This document shows positions 1-9,800 of a stretch of DNA of 64,000 nucleotides, piece after piece; the stretch's first letter is position 1; each line of letters opens with the position of its first letter. The notes beneath the pieces were generated by a model, which saw nothing but the letters and a program-made list of their open reading frames with translations, searched no databases and had not been told where the DNA came from. The position numbers were made by a program, and so were the translations under genes. This stretch comes from Verrucomicrobiota bacterium JB022. Its GTDB lineage: Bacteria; Verrucomicrobiota; Verrucomicrobiia; Opitutales; Oceanipulchritudinaceae. The stretch covers positions 19,657 through 83,656 of the forward strand of contig JAUTCQ010000008.1 of assembly GCA_030673845.1 (NCBI GenBank), read 5' to 3'.

Positions 1-224
1 GAGGCGTGAAGCTGATCGGGGCCACCGCCCACTACGCGACGGCAGTGCTCGACGACGGCCCGATCATCCAGCAAGACGTGGCTCGGGTGAACCACCGCCA
101 CTCGGTTAACGACCTCGTGCGCAAAGGCCGCGATCTGGAGAAGGTCGTCTTCGCCCAGGCCATCCGCTGGCACCTCGAACACCGGGTGCTCGCCTACGGC
201 AACAAAACGGTCGTCTTCGACTGA
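1..224 (+). CDS. purU: Formyltetrahydrofolate deformylase, C-terminal fragment (5' end outside window)
   Basis: The reading frame is open to the window edge, so only about the last 73 residues are present; the full protein is usually about 285 residues. PurU hydrolyses 10-formyl-tetrahydrofolate to formate and tetrahydrofolate, supplying formate for purine synthesis. The visible part contains the family's conserved C-terminal stretch [11 protein letters not shown] followed by [10 protein letters not shown] and the VNHRHSV region, which belong to the formyl-transferase fold. The GTG at position 6 encodes an internal valine of this motif and is not the start. The gene ends with TGA and is followed by a palindromic intergenic repeat. 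The identification is secure from the motif, although the N-terminal ACT domain cannot be seen. Confidence 0.9.
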   Translation, partial: GVKLIGATAHYATAVLDDGPIIQQDVARVNHRHSVNDLVRKGRDLEKVVFAQAIRWHLEHRVLAYGNKTVVFD

Positions 225-234
225 TGGTTTGGAG

Positions 235-371
235 CAGGAGTTAAAAAGAGTTCAAAAGAGTCAGAAATTTTCACAGAAGTGCGCAAAGAACGCAATGCAG
301 GTTAGGAAATGCTCTGTCTTCGCGCTCTCGGTGTTCTTCTGTAATTTCTAAAATCCTCTTTTTCACTCCTG
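235..371. repeat. Imperfect intergenic inverted repeat
   Basis: The 16-base segment at 235-250 (CAGGAGTTAAAAAGAG) is matched with one mismatch by the reverse complement of 356-371. An inner AGAAATT...ACAGAAG arm is also mirrored, so the interval can form a long imperfect hairpin. No coding frame crosses it. It resembles in base composition the palindrome near 34.4 kb (CACAGAA and ACAAAG-like words), which suggests a family of small non-autonomous palindromic repeats. No transposase is attached. It could also act as a transcript 3' end for purU. Confidence 0.5.
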
Positions 372-461
372 TTCAATTCCCCTACCGCACCGAGTTTAGC
401 GTTGACCGCGCTAGCTGCTCAGGCCTACTTCTTTAAGCTTTTATCCGCCTCGCTTTTTCCG

Positions 462-1196
462 ATGAGTTCCCAACCCCCGCACAGCCAGAAGCCCCAGAAA
501 ATCGATCCGGCCTTGGATCCCAACCGGGAGCTGCCGCCGGATGCCGATGTGGATGAGCATTTCATCAACTTCTGGAAGAAGCAGGGGCCCGCGTTTGCCT
601 TTTTCTTCATCGTACTCGGCCTTGGCCTGATCGGCATTCAGACCTGGAATTACCTGCAGGCCCGCGGCGAGGAAAAGGCCAAGGCGGCCTACCAGGAAGC
701 CCTCGCGGCGGAAGACCCGGCGGCGCTGTTGAGCTTTGCCGACGCCCACGCCAAGAGCGAACTGGGCGGGCTTGCCTACCTCAACATCGCCCAGCGCGAG
801 TTCGAGCAGGCAGACTACACGCAGGCGGCGGCGCATTACCAGAAGGCCGTCGACGCCTTGGGCGACTCCGCTTTTGGCCAACGTGCCCGCATGAGCCTCG
901 CGGTGACGCAGCTGCGCAATGGTAATCAGGCCCAGGGCCTCGCCGGTCTCGAAGATCTGGCGTTTGACCCCAACGCGCTGGAAGCCGTCCGTGCCGAAGC
1001 CGCGATCTACCTCGCGGGAGAGCGCTGGTCGCAAAACAACATCAAGGGCGCGCGTCAGATGCTCCTGATGGTCCAGCAACTGCCCGAAGCCCGCCTCTGG
1101 CAGGGCGCGGCGCAAGGCATGCTCGACCAGTTGCCAGCCGACACCGCTTCCGGTGAGACGGCAAACGAAGCGATCGAACTTCCGGGCGGCCTTTAG
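462..1196 (+). CDS. Membrane-anchored TPR protein, YfgM-like
   Basis: This 244-residue protein has a charged, proline-rich cytoplasmic N-terminus and then one transmembrane segment at about residues 40-58 (AFAFFFIVLGLGLIG). The rest is an alanine-rich helical region with tetratricopeptide-like repeats that would lie outside the cytoplasmic membrane. That layout is typical of the YfgM/TPR_21 family, whose Escherichia coli member associates with the SecYEG translocon and periplasmic chaperones. I chose the ATG at 462 because the TTG 60 bases upstream gives an N-terminus unlike the family; neither start has a strong ribosome binding site. The neighbours are unrelated, so a role in envelope protein biogenesis is inferred from family alone. 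Confidence 0.65.
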   Translation: MSSQPPHSQKPQKIDPALDPNRELPPDADVDEHFINFWKKQGPAFAFFFIVLGLGLIGIQTWNYLQARGEEKAKAAYQEALAAEDPAALLSFADAHAKSELGGLAYLNIAQREFEQADYTQAAAHYQKAVDALGDSAFGQRARMSLAVTQLRNGNQAQGLAGLEDLAFDPNALEAVRAEAAIYLAGERWSQNNIKGARQMLLMVQQLPEARLWQGAAQGMLDQLPADTASGETANEAIELPGGL

Positions 1197-1223
1197 GCCG
1201 CTCTTTTTTTGCGCGGAAGCTTT

Positions 1224-2216
1224 TTAGATCTGGGGGAAGGCGGGTTTCATCCAGGCCTCCACCTGCTCGCGGCAGTGCAGCTTCTCGATCCAGTCGGGCG
1301 GGATGCCGTCGCCGGCGTCCATGCTGAAGTAGGCTCCGGCCAGCGCTCCCAGATAGGCGCCGCGTCCGGCGGAGTCGCCCCCGCTGTAGATGTTGCGGCG
1401 GATCGCGTCGGCAAAGCTTTGCGCGCCCAGCAAATTCTGGATCAGGCAGGGCACCCCGTGGTCGAGGTGGCAGTCCATTCCCACCGTTTCGGTATAGGCA
1501 ACCGGGTCGGCGCCTTTGGCTTTGCGGGCGTGCTCCACCGCCTTGCGCACCTCGCTGGAGGCCCCTTCCAGAGCTGCATCGAGGGCTGAGTCGAGATCGC
1601 ACGAGAGCAGCACCTGCTGGAGCAGCACGGTGGCAAAGCGCCCGTAGGCTACTGCGGTCGCGTTGTTGTTGGTGGCGCGCACGGCAGCCTCTGCTTCGTC
1701 GAGCAACGAGTCCGCATTGGCGCGCGCGGCGACAAGCGGGGCCAGCTTGGCGAGCGCCGGCATCTGGTCGTCGTCGGCCCCCTGCGGGGTAGAGTAGAGC
1801 TCGGCTTCGTTGCCGTTGCCCTGCGTGCCCGCATCCAGCTTTTTGAGGGTCTCCTTGATCGCCACGTCGCGGTAGCCATCGAAGACGCCTTCGGCAAAGC
1901 GACCGTGCCAGATGCGCTGGTAGTCGGCCAGTTCAAATTCGCCTCCGTTGGCCGCAAGGGTCTCCAGCATCACGAGGATCTGCTCGCCATACTGGGTCTG
2001 GTCGCCCGCCGTGCGGTTGCCGTGGGCGAAGTAGCCCTTTACGCCGTCGTAGTGCGCTTGCTTGGGCTCGAGAAACTCGGGGTATTTGTCGGCAATCTCC
2101 CGGATGCGCTGGGGGGCATAGATCCAGTGCACACCGAGGGCGGCTGCGTCGGCAATCAGAGCCCCCCACACGGTGGCTTTTTGCCGCTCAGGCTGAGGAC
2201 GCTGTTTGTTTTCCAT
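1224..2216 (-). CDS. ADP-ribosylglycohydrolase family protein with altered metal motif
   Basis: The 330-residue protein has the all-helical ADP-ribosylglycohydrolase fold signature: an N-terminal GALIADAAALGVHWIY segment (GD-A-G region of the family), an NRTAGDQTQYGE segment where the family has its TDDT-like metal motif, and a C-terminal GGDSAGRGAYLGALAGAY segment where the family has GGDTDT. In characterised ADP-ribosylglycohydrolases these aspartates bind two magnesium ions that position ADP-ribose. Here the second aspartate of the C-terminal motif is replaced (GGDSAG), as in J1-crystallin-like relatives, so catalysis on ADP-ribose is uncertain. The gene stands alone between divergent or convergent neighbours. 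Family assignment is firm; the substrate is unknown. Confidence 0.8.
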   Translation of the reverse strand: MENKQRPQPERQKATVWGALIADAAALGVHWIYAPQRIREIADKYPEFLEPKQAHYDGVKGYFAHGNRTAGDQTQYGEQILVMLETLAANGGEFELADYQRIWHGRFAEGVFDGYRDVAIKETLKKLDAGTQGNGNEAELYSTPQGADDDQMPALAKLAPLVAARANADSLLDEAEAAVRATNNNATAVAYGRFATVLLQQVLLSCDLDSALDAALEGASSEVRKAVEHARKAKGADPVAYTETVGMDCHLDHGVPCLIQNLLGAQSFADAIRRNIYSGGDSAGRGAYLGALAGAYFSMDAGDGIPPDWIEKLHCREQVEAWMKPAFPQI

Positions 2217-2279
2217 GCATCAGCCTAAGCCTTTCGGTGGGGCGGGCAACCATGTGGCTCAATTTACCGTTGGGCGGGG

Positions 2280-4280
2280 CTATCCGTTGGTGGCCGGTTT
2301 GTGCTTCTGGCAATAGCGCCAGAGGGCGTTGGAAAGCTCTTCGATGCGCAGCGGCTTGGCGAGGTAATCGTTCATGCCGGCGTCGAAGCACGCCTGACGG
2401 TCTTCGGGACGCGTGTGGGCGGTCAGGCCGATCAGGTGCACCCCCAGGTGCTGCGAGCCTGCCTTGCCCGCGCGGATCGCTCGGGAGGCTTCAAGGCCGT
2501 CCAGCTCCGGCATCTGCACATCGAGCAACACCACCTCGGCTTCGAACTCGCCCAGCTTGTCCAGCAGTTGGCGACCATCCTCCACGAACACCGGCTCCTG
2601 GTTGAGCTTGCGCAGCTGGTTTTCCAGCACCTTGCGGTTGTTGATATTGTCTTCGGCGCAGATCAGGCGCAGCGGCGGCACCTGGCGGGGAGGGCGGACG
2701 AGACCGCCCCCGGAGGCCTTGGAGCCCTGTCGCGTGTATGGGGCTACTTCGCGCAACGGCAGTTGCACGGTGAAGATGGTGCCATGGCCTACCTGGCTTT
2801 CGCAGCGCACTTGCCCGCCCAGATGGTCGAGCAGTCGGCGGCTGATGGCGAGGCCGAGGCCCGTGCCGCCGTAGCGGCGACGGATACTGCTGTCGGCCTG
2901 GCGGAAGGGCTCGAAAATCTTCTCCTGCTGCTCGCGGGGGATGCCTGCCCCGGTGTCGGCCACGCGCACCTCCAGCATGTGCTGCCCGTGGGGCTGCGGC
3001 TGCAGGTGGGCCTCGACGCTGATCATGCCGCGGGAGGTGAATTTGAGCGCGTTGCTGAGCAGGTTGTGCAGCACTTGACTAAAGCGGAGCACGTCGATCT
3101 CGATTTGCGGCCACTCGTCGTTGCGCCATTCGCGGAGGAATTTGATGCCCTTGAGCGAGGCCTCGCGCGCATAGCTGGCGGTGACGTCGTGCAAGACGAG
3201 ATTCAGGTCGGCCGGCTCGAAGTGGAGTTGGAGGTTGCCGCTGCTGATCTTCGAGTAGTCGAGGATGCTGTTGATCAGGGTGAGCAGCAGGCTGCCGTTC
3301 TGCTGGATGTGGCGCACGTATTCGGCCCGCTCCTCCTGGTCTTCCGCATCGGCCAGCAGCTCCGAAAAGCCGATGATGGCGTTCATCGGGGTGCGAATCT
3401 CATGGCTCATCACGGCCAGGAATTCGCTCTTGGCCTTGTTGGCCACCTCGGCCTCGTCGCGGGCCGCGCGCAGGTCCTGATTGGCCCGCGAGAGCTGTTC
3501 TGCCGTCTGCTGCAGCATCGTGTCGGAGTGCTTGCGCCGCGTGATGTCTTCCACCACAGCCACCACGCAATAGGGCTCCCCCTGGGAGGTCAGGATCAGG
3601 CTCACCGTCAGCTCGGCCCACAAGGTCTGCCCATCGTGGGTGAGGTAACGCTTCTCCATGCTGTAGCCGGGGATCGAGCGCGAGACGACTTGCTCGAACA
3701 ACGCCAGATCGGCCTGCAGGTCTTCCGGGAAAGTGATTTCGCTGAAGGTCCTGCCCACCAGATCGTCGGCGCAGTAGCCCAGCATCTCGCAGAAACAGTG
3801 GTTGAGGCGCCACATGTGGCCCTGCAGGTCGGTGTGGACGATGCCGACGGGGGCGTAGTCCAGCGTGCGGTGGATCAAGTCGAGATGGGCCTTCAGCTGG
3901 TCGTTCTCGTCCGTTAAAGCCGGCGCGGGCACGAGGCGCACATAGTAGACCCCGTAATCGGGCAGCCAGCGCAGGAACAACTCGGCGCGCTGTGAGGGGA
4001 ACGCTTTGGTGGTGACAAAGACCTGCGCAGCCACGAGGGGGTCGTTTTTCGCGCGCTCCACCCAGCCGGGGAGCAGGTCCTGATCTTGCGGGCGCAGGGC
4101 ATGATGCCAGGCTTGGCCTGCGGGGGGCGTTCCCAGCAGACCAAGCCAGGACTCATTGGCCTGGAGCAAGTGAAGAGACGGCGCTACCAATGCCGTGGGC
4201 AGAGGATCTATGTTCAGAAACGTGAGATCAAGATCCTCGGGGAGACGACCAGAATGGGAATTATCCGCGCGTGAGTCCAT
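2280..4280 (-). CDS. PAS-domain hybrid histidine kinase with C-terminal receiver
   Basis: This 666-residue protein is a soluble hybrid sensor kinase. A degenerate PAS-like region occupies about residues 20-125. A clear PAS domain with PAC motif follows at about 130-255, then a coiled-coil linker and a HisKA domain with the phospho-accepting histidine in SHEIRTPMN (about residue 291). A HATPase domain follows (NALKF N-box, DTGAGIP, GTGLGLAISRRLL), and the C-terminal receiver carries the predicted phospho-aspartate in VVLLDVQMPELDG (about residue 583). No transmembrane segment is visible, so it probably senses a cytoplasmic signal. No DNA-binding output or separate response regulator is adjacent, so the partner (perhaps a histidine phosphotransfer protein) is elsewhere. 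A perfect hairpin lies in its leader. Confidence 0.93.
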   Translation of the reverse strand: MDSRADNSHSGRLPEDLDLTFLNIDPLPTALVAPSLHLLQANESWLGLLGTPPAGQAWHHALRPQDQDLLPGWVERAKNDPLVAAQVFVTTKAFPSQRAELFLRWLPDYGVYYVRLVPAPALTDENDQLKAHLDLIHRTLDYAPVGIVHTDLQGHMWRLNHCFCEMLGYCADDLVGRTFSEITFPEDLQADLALFEQVVSRSIPGYSMEKRYLTHDGQTLWAELTVSLILTSQGEPYCVVAVVEDITRRKHSDTMLQQTAEQLSRANQDLRAARDEAEVANKAKSEFLAVMSHEIRTPMNAIIGFSELLADAEDQEERAEYVRHIQQNGSLLLTLINSILDYSKISSGNLQLHFEPADLNLVLHDVTASYAREASLKGIKFLREWRNDEWPQIEIDVLRFSQVLHNLLSNALKFTSRGMISVEAHLQPQPHGQHMLEVRVADTGAGIPREQQEKIFEPFRQADSSIRRRYGGTGLGLAISRRLLDHLGGQVRCESQVGHGTIFTVQLPLREVAPYTRQGSKASGGGLVRPPRQVPPLRLICAEDNINNRKVLENQLRKLNQEPVFVEDGRQLLDKLGEFEAEVVLLDVQMPELDGLEASRAIRAGKAGSQHLGVHLIGLTAHTRPEDRQACFDAGMNDYLAKPLRIEELSNALWRYCQKHKPATNG

Positions 4281-4349
4281 GCAGAGGGTGCAGGGGAGAA
4301 GGAAGGAAGGGGCGTGGAAATAAATGTCGGATGATAACGGCTAGAATAC

Positions 4350-4370
4350 AGTGTTTTTGGATAAAACACT
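4350..4370. promoter_or_regulatory. Perfect inverted repeat upstream of the hybrid kinase gene
   Basis: AGTGTTTT and AAAACACT form an 8-bp perfect stem around a 5-base centre, 70 bases upstream of the hybrid kinase start. The surrounding 200 bases are AT-rich and non-coding. It could be an operator for a dimeric regulator or part of a terminator; there is no immediate run of T on either strand. Confidence 0.3.
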
Positions 4371-4487
4371 AACCTGTTTTTGTTTTTTCCTCAAATTAGA
4401 CCCCTCAGGACGTTATTGACCTTAGTATCACCGGAAAACAGCGTGAGACTTCTCAGTATTTTTACATAACCATCCTGTAAAAAAAAC

Positions 4488-6098
4488 TCAAAAAGCGTTC
4501 GCAAAAAGCTCGTGACGCTGAGCATAGGTTTTGGCGTCCGGCCCAAAGGCTTGAGCCCATCGGCGATGGAGCGAAGGCTTCAGCGCTGCAGTCGGGTGCG
4601 ATTTGGCGAACTGACTCCACAGCCGCGGCCACTCCTCCGCTTGCCACCGCCCCGGGCGGCTCCACAAGCTGCGGAGGTTGTCCTCCGTGGGTGCCAGGCG
4701 CGTCAGGGCTTCCAGCTGCAGGCCCAAAGCCGCCGCATGGTCTTGTGGCTCCAGCCAGTCCATCAGATCCGCCAGGCCTAGCCTCGGAGCGTCGAGGCCC
4801 TGAGGCGGGGAGGGTAGAGCCCATGCGGCGCTCAGCAAGGCGAGGCGGGCGGCGGGGGGCAGGGCACGGATTTCCGCCTCGTCGAGCTTCAGTTGCGAGG
4901 GGGTTGGGAAATACCGCACCACTTCTCCGGCCGGGAGCGTCTGCGCCACGCGGGCGCCTTGGGGCGAGAAGCCGAGCAGGCTGCCGCGCGCGGTCCGCCC
5001 CGGGGCCTCGCGCCAAGTTACCGTCACGGCAGGAAATTCGACCGCCCAGGACCGCCAATCGGCCGACGCGGGTGCTTCGACTGACCTGGAGGGAGCGGGC
5101 GGCAAGGGGGCTTCGAGCCAGCTTTGCCATTGCGCTGCCTCTGGGTGGTCAGGGCTCTCACGCAAGAGGCGCTCCAGCACGCGCTGGGCGGCTTCAGGCG
5201 CGATTGCCTGCTCGCGGCGCGCCCACCAGCCCTCCACGCGGCGGCGCTCCGTGGAGGCGGGAAAAAGATCGAGATACTGCTGCAGCAGGCGGCGATCGGC
5301 CATGTCCTCCGCACTCTCCCGCTCCGCCAGCAGCCGGAGGAAGTGTAGGGCCTCTTGCCGCGAAGGCGTCAGCCCGGGCTGGTAAGACGCGACCTCTGCC
5401 AACATCGCCGCGCGCTCGGCCTCACCTTGGGTGAGGCAAAGGCGGGCGTAAGTCTCCAGCCAGGCGGTGACGAGCTGGCGGTCGATCGCCCGGGCCTGAA
5501 CGCGCTGCTCGCCCATTTCCCGCCGCCAGCGGATCACGGCGGCCTCCCAGCTCGTCTCTTGCAAGGGCAAGGCGAGGGCGGCCTCGGCCTCCGCTTGCAT
5601 CAGCAGACGCTCCCAATCTTCCAAGGGAAAGGTGGCCAAGTGCCTGCGGGCTGCCGCCGGTTCATGTTGCCCCAGCCAGGCCTGAGCCACGGCCAGCCGC
5701 AGGTAAAGGTCTCCCAGTGGGTCGAGGCGGGCGGGGGGCGGGGGCGTCTGCTGCAAAAGGCGATCCGCGGCGGCCACGTCGCCTCGCTGCAGGTAGGTGG
5801 CCACGCCAATGCGCCACAAATAGTCTCTCAACGGCCCCGGCTCGGACTGTGCGGCCCAGAGCTCGAGTTGGCCCGGCTCGACGCCTTGCGGCCCCCACTG
5901 CGCCTGCCAGATGCGGGCCAGCGCCCACGGTTGGCTGCCAGCGGGAAAGGCGGCCACATCGGGCACCCGGCGTTGCGCCCAGGCGGCGGCGAGTTCCGCC
6001 CCGGGATCGGTTGCCTGTCCAAATCCGCCCGTCGCCATGCACAGGCAGCCGAGCAATGCCCACCAACGCCTTAAGAAAACGAGGTGTCGGCCGCCCAT
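4488..6098 (-). CDS. Exported protein of unknown function with TPR-like helical repeats
   Basis: This 536-residue protein begins with a probable signal peptide (RRWWALLGCLCMATGGFGQ, with likely cleavage after the AxG-type end near residue 27). The mature part is rich in Ala, Leu, Arg and Trp, with repeated helix pairs such as LGDLYLRLAVAQAWLGQHEPAAA that look like tetratricopeptide repeats. No catalytic motif was recognised. It starts only a few bases after the stop of the M50 protease gene on the same strand, so the two are probably co-transcribed, and an envelope role is the natural guess. It could be a lineage-specific scaffold; function is unknown. Confidence 0.6.
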   Translation of the reverse strand: MGGRHLVFLRRWWALLGCLCMATGGFGQATDPGAELAAAWAQRRVPDVAAFPAGSQPWALARIWQAQWGPQGVEPGQLELWAAQSEPGPLRDYLWRIGVATYLQRGDVAAADRLLQQTPPPPARLDPLGDLYLRLAVAQAWLGQHEPAAARRHLATFPLEDWERLLMQAEAEAALALPLQETSWEAAVIRWRREMGEQRVQARAIDRQLVTAWLETYARLCLTQGEAERAAMLAEVASYQPGLTPSRQEALHFLRLLAERESAEDMADRRLLQQYLDLFPASTERRRVEGWWARREQAIAPEAAQRVLERLLRESPDHPEAAQWQSWLEAPLPPAPSRSVEAPASADWRSWAVEFPAVTVTWREAPGRTARGSLLGFSPQGARVAQTLPAGEVVRYFPTPSQLKLDEAEIRALPPAARLALLSAAWALPSPPQGLDAPRLGLADLMDWLEPQDHAAALGLQLEALTRLAPTEDNLRSLWSRPGRWQAEEWPRLWSQFAKSHPTAALKPSLHRRWAQAFGPDAKTYAQRHELFANAF

Positions 6099-6104
6099 AT
6101 GCGT

Positions 6105-6773
6105 CTAGGGCAGGAAGAGCGTGTAAAGCGTCCCTCCCAGCCACACGAAGGGCTGCATTAGCATGATGATCGGCCTCGTGTAGAGCATCTGCCCTTGCGG
6201 AATATTGATCAGCACGATCAGCAGAATGAGGCCAGGCATCGCCATCTGCGCCATAGTCTCGCGCGAGATGCCGAAAATGTGCCGCACAAAGTGCGAACCG
6301 TCGAGCGGCGGAATCGGCATCAGGTTGAAGACGAAGAGGGCGCAGTTGACCTGAATCACCATGATTCCAAGGTCTGCCAAGGGGGCCCAGAAGGCAGCTC
6401 CCGCTAGAATCAATGCGCCGACGAAGGCCTGCACCAGGTTCATGCCGGGGCCGGCGGCGACCGTCAGCAGTTCGCGGCGCACAGGGTTAGGGAGGCGGTC
6501 GAAGGCCCGCCCATCGTAGACGACCGGCTTGCCCCAGCCAAGCATGACGGGGGCGCCGGGCGACATGATCTGCGCGAAGATGTTGATGCCGGGGATCACG
6601 AACGACCCGATGGGATCCAGGTGGGCCATCGGGTTGAGCGTCACGCGCCCTTGCTGACGGGGCAGGTAATTGCCCATCAGGTCGGCGACCTTGGCGTGAC
6701 CATATTCGTGCAGTGCAATGCTGATCAGCAAGACGATGAACAGCAAAACGGCATTGGCGACTTCGGGAGGCAT
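6105..6773 (-). CDS. Site-2 protease family (M50) membrane metalloprotease
   Basis: The 222-residue protein has the M50 zinc motif HEYGH at about residues 22-26 inside the first hydrophobic segment. The third ligand motif NLMPIPPLDG lies in a later transmembrane helix, and several other membrane segments are present (LILAGAAFWAPL, GLILLIVLINI). Compact M50B proteases of this type lack PDZ and CBS domains. They cut substrates within the membrane, but the substrates of this subgroup are largely unknown. It is the promoter-proximal gene of a two-gene unit with the downstream exported TPR-like protein. The start is the first ATG of the conserved N-terminus. Confidence 0.88.
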   Translation of the reverse strand: MPPEVANAVLLFIVLLISIALHEYGHAKVADLMGNYLPRQQGRVTLNPMAHLDPIGSFVIPGINIFAQIMSPGAPVMLGWGKPVVYDGRAFDRLPNPVRRELLTVAAGPGMNLVQAFVGALILAGAAFWAPLADLGIMVIQVNCALFVFNLMPIPPLDGSHFVRHIFGISRETMAQMAMPGLILLIVLINIPQGQMLYTRPIIMLMQPFVWLGGTLYTLFLP

Positions 6774-6811
6774 GTGTGGAACTTACAACAAAGCGGGGGT
6801 GAATGCCGCCA

Positions 6812-9800
6812 TTAATGGAAATATTGCACCCCGGCCTCGAAGAGCGGCTGATAGTGGTTGCCCGGCACGTTGACCCCCACAAACGGTCCCACCCGCTCAC
6901 TATGGCCCATTTTACCCAGCACGCGACCGCAAGGGCTGGTGATGCCCTCGATGGCGTGAATCGAGCCGTTGGGGTTGTGACGCGGGTCGTAGGTCGCGCG
7001 ACCCTCGGCGTCGATGTACTGCGTGGCCACCTGGTCGTTGGCCCACAGGGTTTGCAGGGCCTCGGTGCTGGCCTCGAAGCAGCCTTCGCCGTGCGAGATC
7101 GGGATCATGTGCTCTTCGCCCAGTCGGCAATGCGCCAGCCACGGGCTCTTGGTCGAGAGCACGCGGGTGCGGGCGTAGCGCGACATGTGGCGACCGATCC
7201 AGTTGTAAGTCAGCGTCGGGTCGCCCGGCTGCAGGTCTCGGATTTCGCCAAAGGGCAGCAGGCCCAGCTTCACCATGGCCTGGAAGCCGTTGCAGATACC
7301 CAGCGCGAGGCCGTCGCGCTCGTGCAACAAGCGGTGCGTGGCATCCTTGACGGCAGCCTGGCGGAAGACGGAGGCGATGAACTTGCCGCTACCGGCCGGT
7401 TCGTCACCCGCGCTGAAGCCGCCTGGCAAGACGAGGATCTGGCACTGGTCGAGGCGGCGCACGATGCGCTCCAGCGAACCGGCCACATCGGCGTCGGTCA
7501 GGTTGCGGAAGATTTCGACCTGCGGGATCGCGCCGGCCCGGGCAAACGCACGAGCGGTATCGTATTCGCAGTTCGTCCCCGGGAAGACGGGGATGAAGAC
7601 GCGCGGCTTGGCCACCTTGGTCTTCGGGCGATGACGCTCGCGAGGGGCAAAGCGCTGCTCCTGCGGGCGGCCTTCGCGCGCCGGGGCTTCCACCGGGAAG
7701 ATCTTTTCCAGCGGCTCTTCCCACCAGCTGCGGAGCTGCGCCAAGGGCAAAACGGTGCCGGCGGCGTGGATTTCGGCGGCTTCGAGCGTTTCGCCCAGCA
7801 CGGTGTGCGGCAAGTCGCGCAGGTCAGCTCCGGCGGTTACTTCCAGCAACAGCGCACCGTAGTCGGGCTGGAGCAGTTCGGCTTCGGCGATGGCAGCATC
7901 GAAGGCAAAGCCTACGAAGTTGCCCAGCGTCATCTTCGTCACCGCTTCGATCAAGCCACCGGCCTTCACGCTGATGGCGGAGAGCACCTGACCGGCACCG
8001 ATCAACTCGCTCACGCGGTCGTAACGGGCACGCAGGGCCTCAAAATCGGGCAGGTAGGCGGCGTTCTTGGGCACCTGCACCCGGATTACGCGGCTGCCGG
8101 CGCGCTTGAACTCGGGTGAGATCACGCGCTCGACATCCACCGGGGCGAGGGCAAAGGAGACCAGCGTCGGCGGTACATCCAGATCGTGGAAGCTGCCCGA
8201 CATGCTGTCCTTGCCGCCAATCGCGGCCGTTTCCAGCTCCAGTTGGGCGTGGAGGGCTCCGAGCAGGGCGGCCAAGGGCTTGCCCCAGCGCTCGGGCGAT
8301 TCGCGCAGGCGCTCGAAGTATTCCTGCAGGGTCAGGCGCACGCGGTCGCGCTGGCCACCGGCAGCCACGATGCGGGCGACCGATTCCAGCACGGCATATA
8401 CGGCGCCGTGGAAGGGGCTCCAGCTCGAAAGATACGGGTTGTAGCCGTGGCTCATCAGCGTGGCGGTGGCGGTGTCTTCGACCACCGGCACGTCGTCCAG
8501 CTCTTCACCCGGCTCGATGCCGCCGGCGGCGAGGGGCACCTTGGCGGCCATCGCTTCGGGGGCCGTCAGCTCGTGCGCGCCGCCAAAGGGGAACAGGACC
8601 GTGCCAGCGCCGATGCTGCCGTCAAAACGTTCCATCAGGCCCTTTTGCGAGCACACGTTGAGGTCTTGCAGCACCTGCTGCCAGCGCTCGGCGAGGCTCA
8701 GGCCTTCGGGCAGGGCAGGGCGGAAGGTGGGCTCACCTTGCGGGGCGGTCACGCGGGCGGTCGTCTCCTGGCGGCAGCCGTTGGTATCGAGGAACTCGCG
8801 GTCGAGGTTCACGATACGCTCGCCTTGCCAGAACATCTCCAGCCGGCCCGTGTCGGTGACTTCCGCCACCTGGCTCGCTTCGAGGTTTTCTTCGGCGGCG
8901 AGCTGGGCAAAGGCTTCCACGTCTTCCGGGGCGAGCACCACGGCCATACGCTCCTGGCTTTCGCTGATCGCAAGCTCAGTACCGTCGAGGCCGGCGTATT
9001 TCTTGGGCACCGCGTCGAGGTTGATGCGCAGGCTGGGGGCCAGCTCGCCAATGGCGACGGACACGCCGCCTGCGCCAAAGTCGTTGCAGCGCTTGATCAT
9101 GTGCGCCGCGCGGGGGCGACGGAAGAGTCGCTGCAGCTTGCGCTCGGTCGGGGCGTCGCCCTTTTGCACCTCGGCGCTGTTTTCGAGCGCCTGGGTGTTG
9201 TGCTCCTTGGAAGAGCCGGTGGCACCGCCGATGCCGTCGCGGCCGGTGCGGCCACCGACGAGCAGGATGATGTCGCCCGGGGCCGGGCGCTCGCGGCGCA
9301 CTTGGCGACGTGGCGCGGCACCCACTACGGCGCCGATTTCAAGGCGCTTGGCGACATAGCCGGGGTGGTAAATCTCGGTCACGGCACCCGTGGCGAGGCC
9401 GATCTGGTTGCCGTAGCTGCTGTAGCCGCGGGCGGCTTCCTGCGTGATGCGGCGCTGCGGCAGCTTGCCCTCCAGCGTCTCGCCGATGGGTAGGCGCGGG
9501 TCGGCGGCACCCGTTACACGCATCGCCTGGTAGACGTAGGCGCGACCGGAGAGGGGATCACGGATGCAACCGCCGAGGCAGGTGGCGGCACCGCCAAACG
9601 GTTCGATCTCGGTCGGGTGGTTGTGCGTCTCGTTCTTGAACATCACGAGCCACTCTTCGACGCGCTCCTCGACCTTGGCGTGGCCGGTGCCGGTGGCCTG
9701 GGCGGGCTCGGCGGCCTTGCTGCCGGTGGGGCAGGTCTCGGGGGCCGGGGGCGGGAAGGGCTCGTTGCGGCGGATCTTGACCGGCACGATGATGCTCGCG

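Noticed and set aside
402..461. Upstream TTG start extending the YfgM-like protein by 20 residues
   Set aside because: The extra residues are not family-like, and an ATG at 462 gives a normal cytoplasmic N-terminus before the membrane helix.
2301..3917. Long plus-strand open frame opposite the hybrid kinase gene
   Set aside because: It is a codon-bias shadow in high-GC DNA: its translation has no family features, while the opposite strand encodes a clear kinase.
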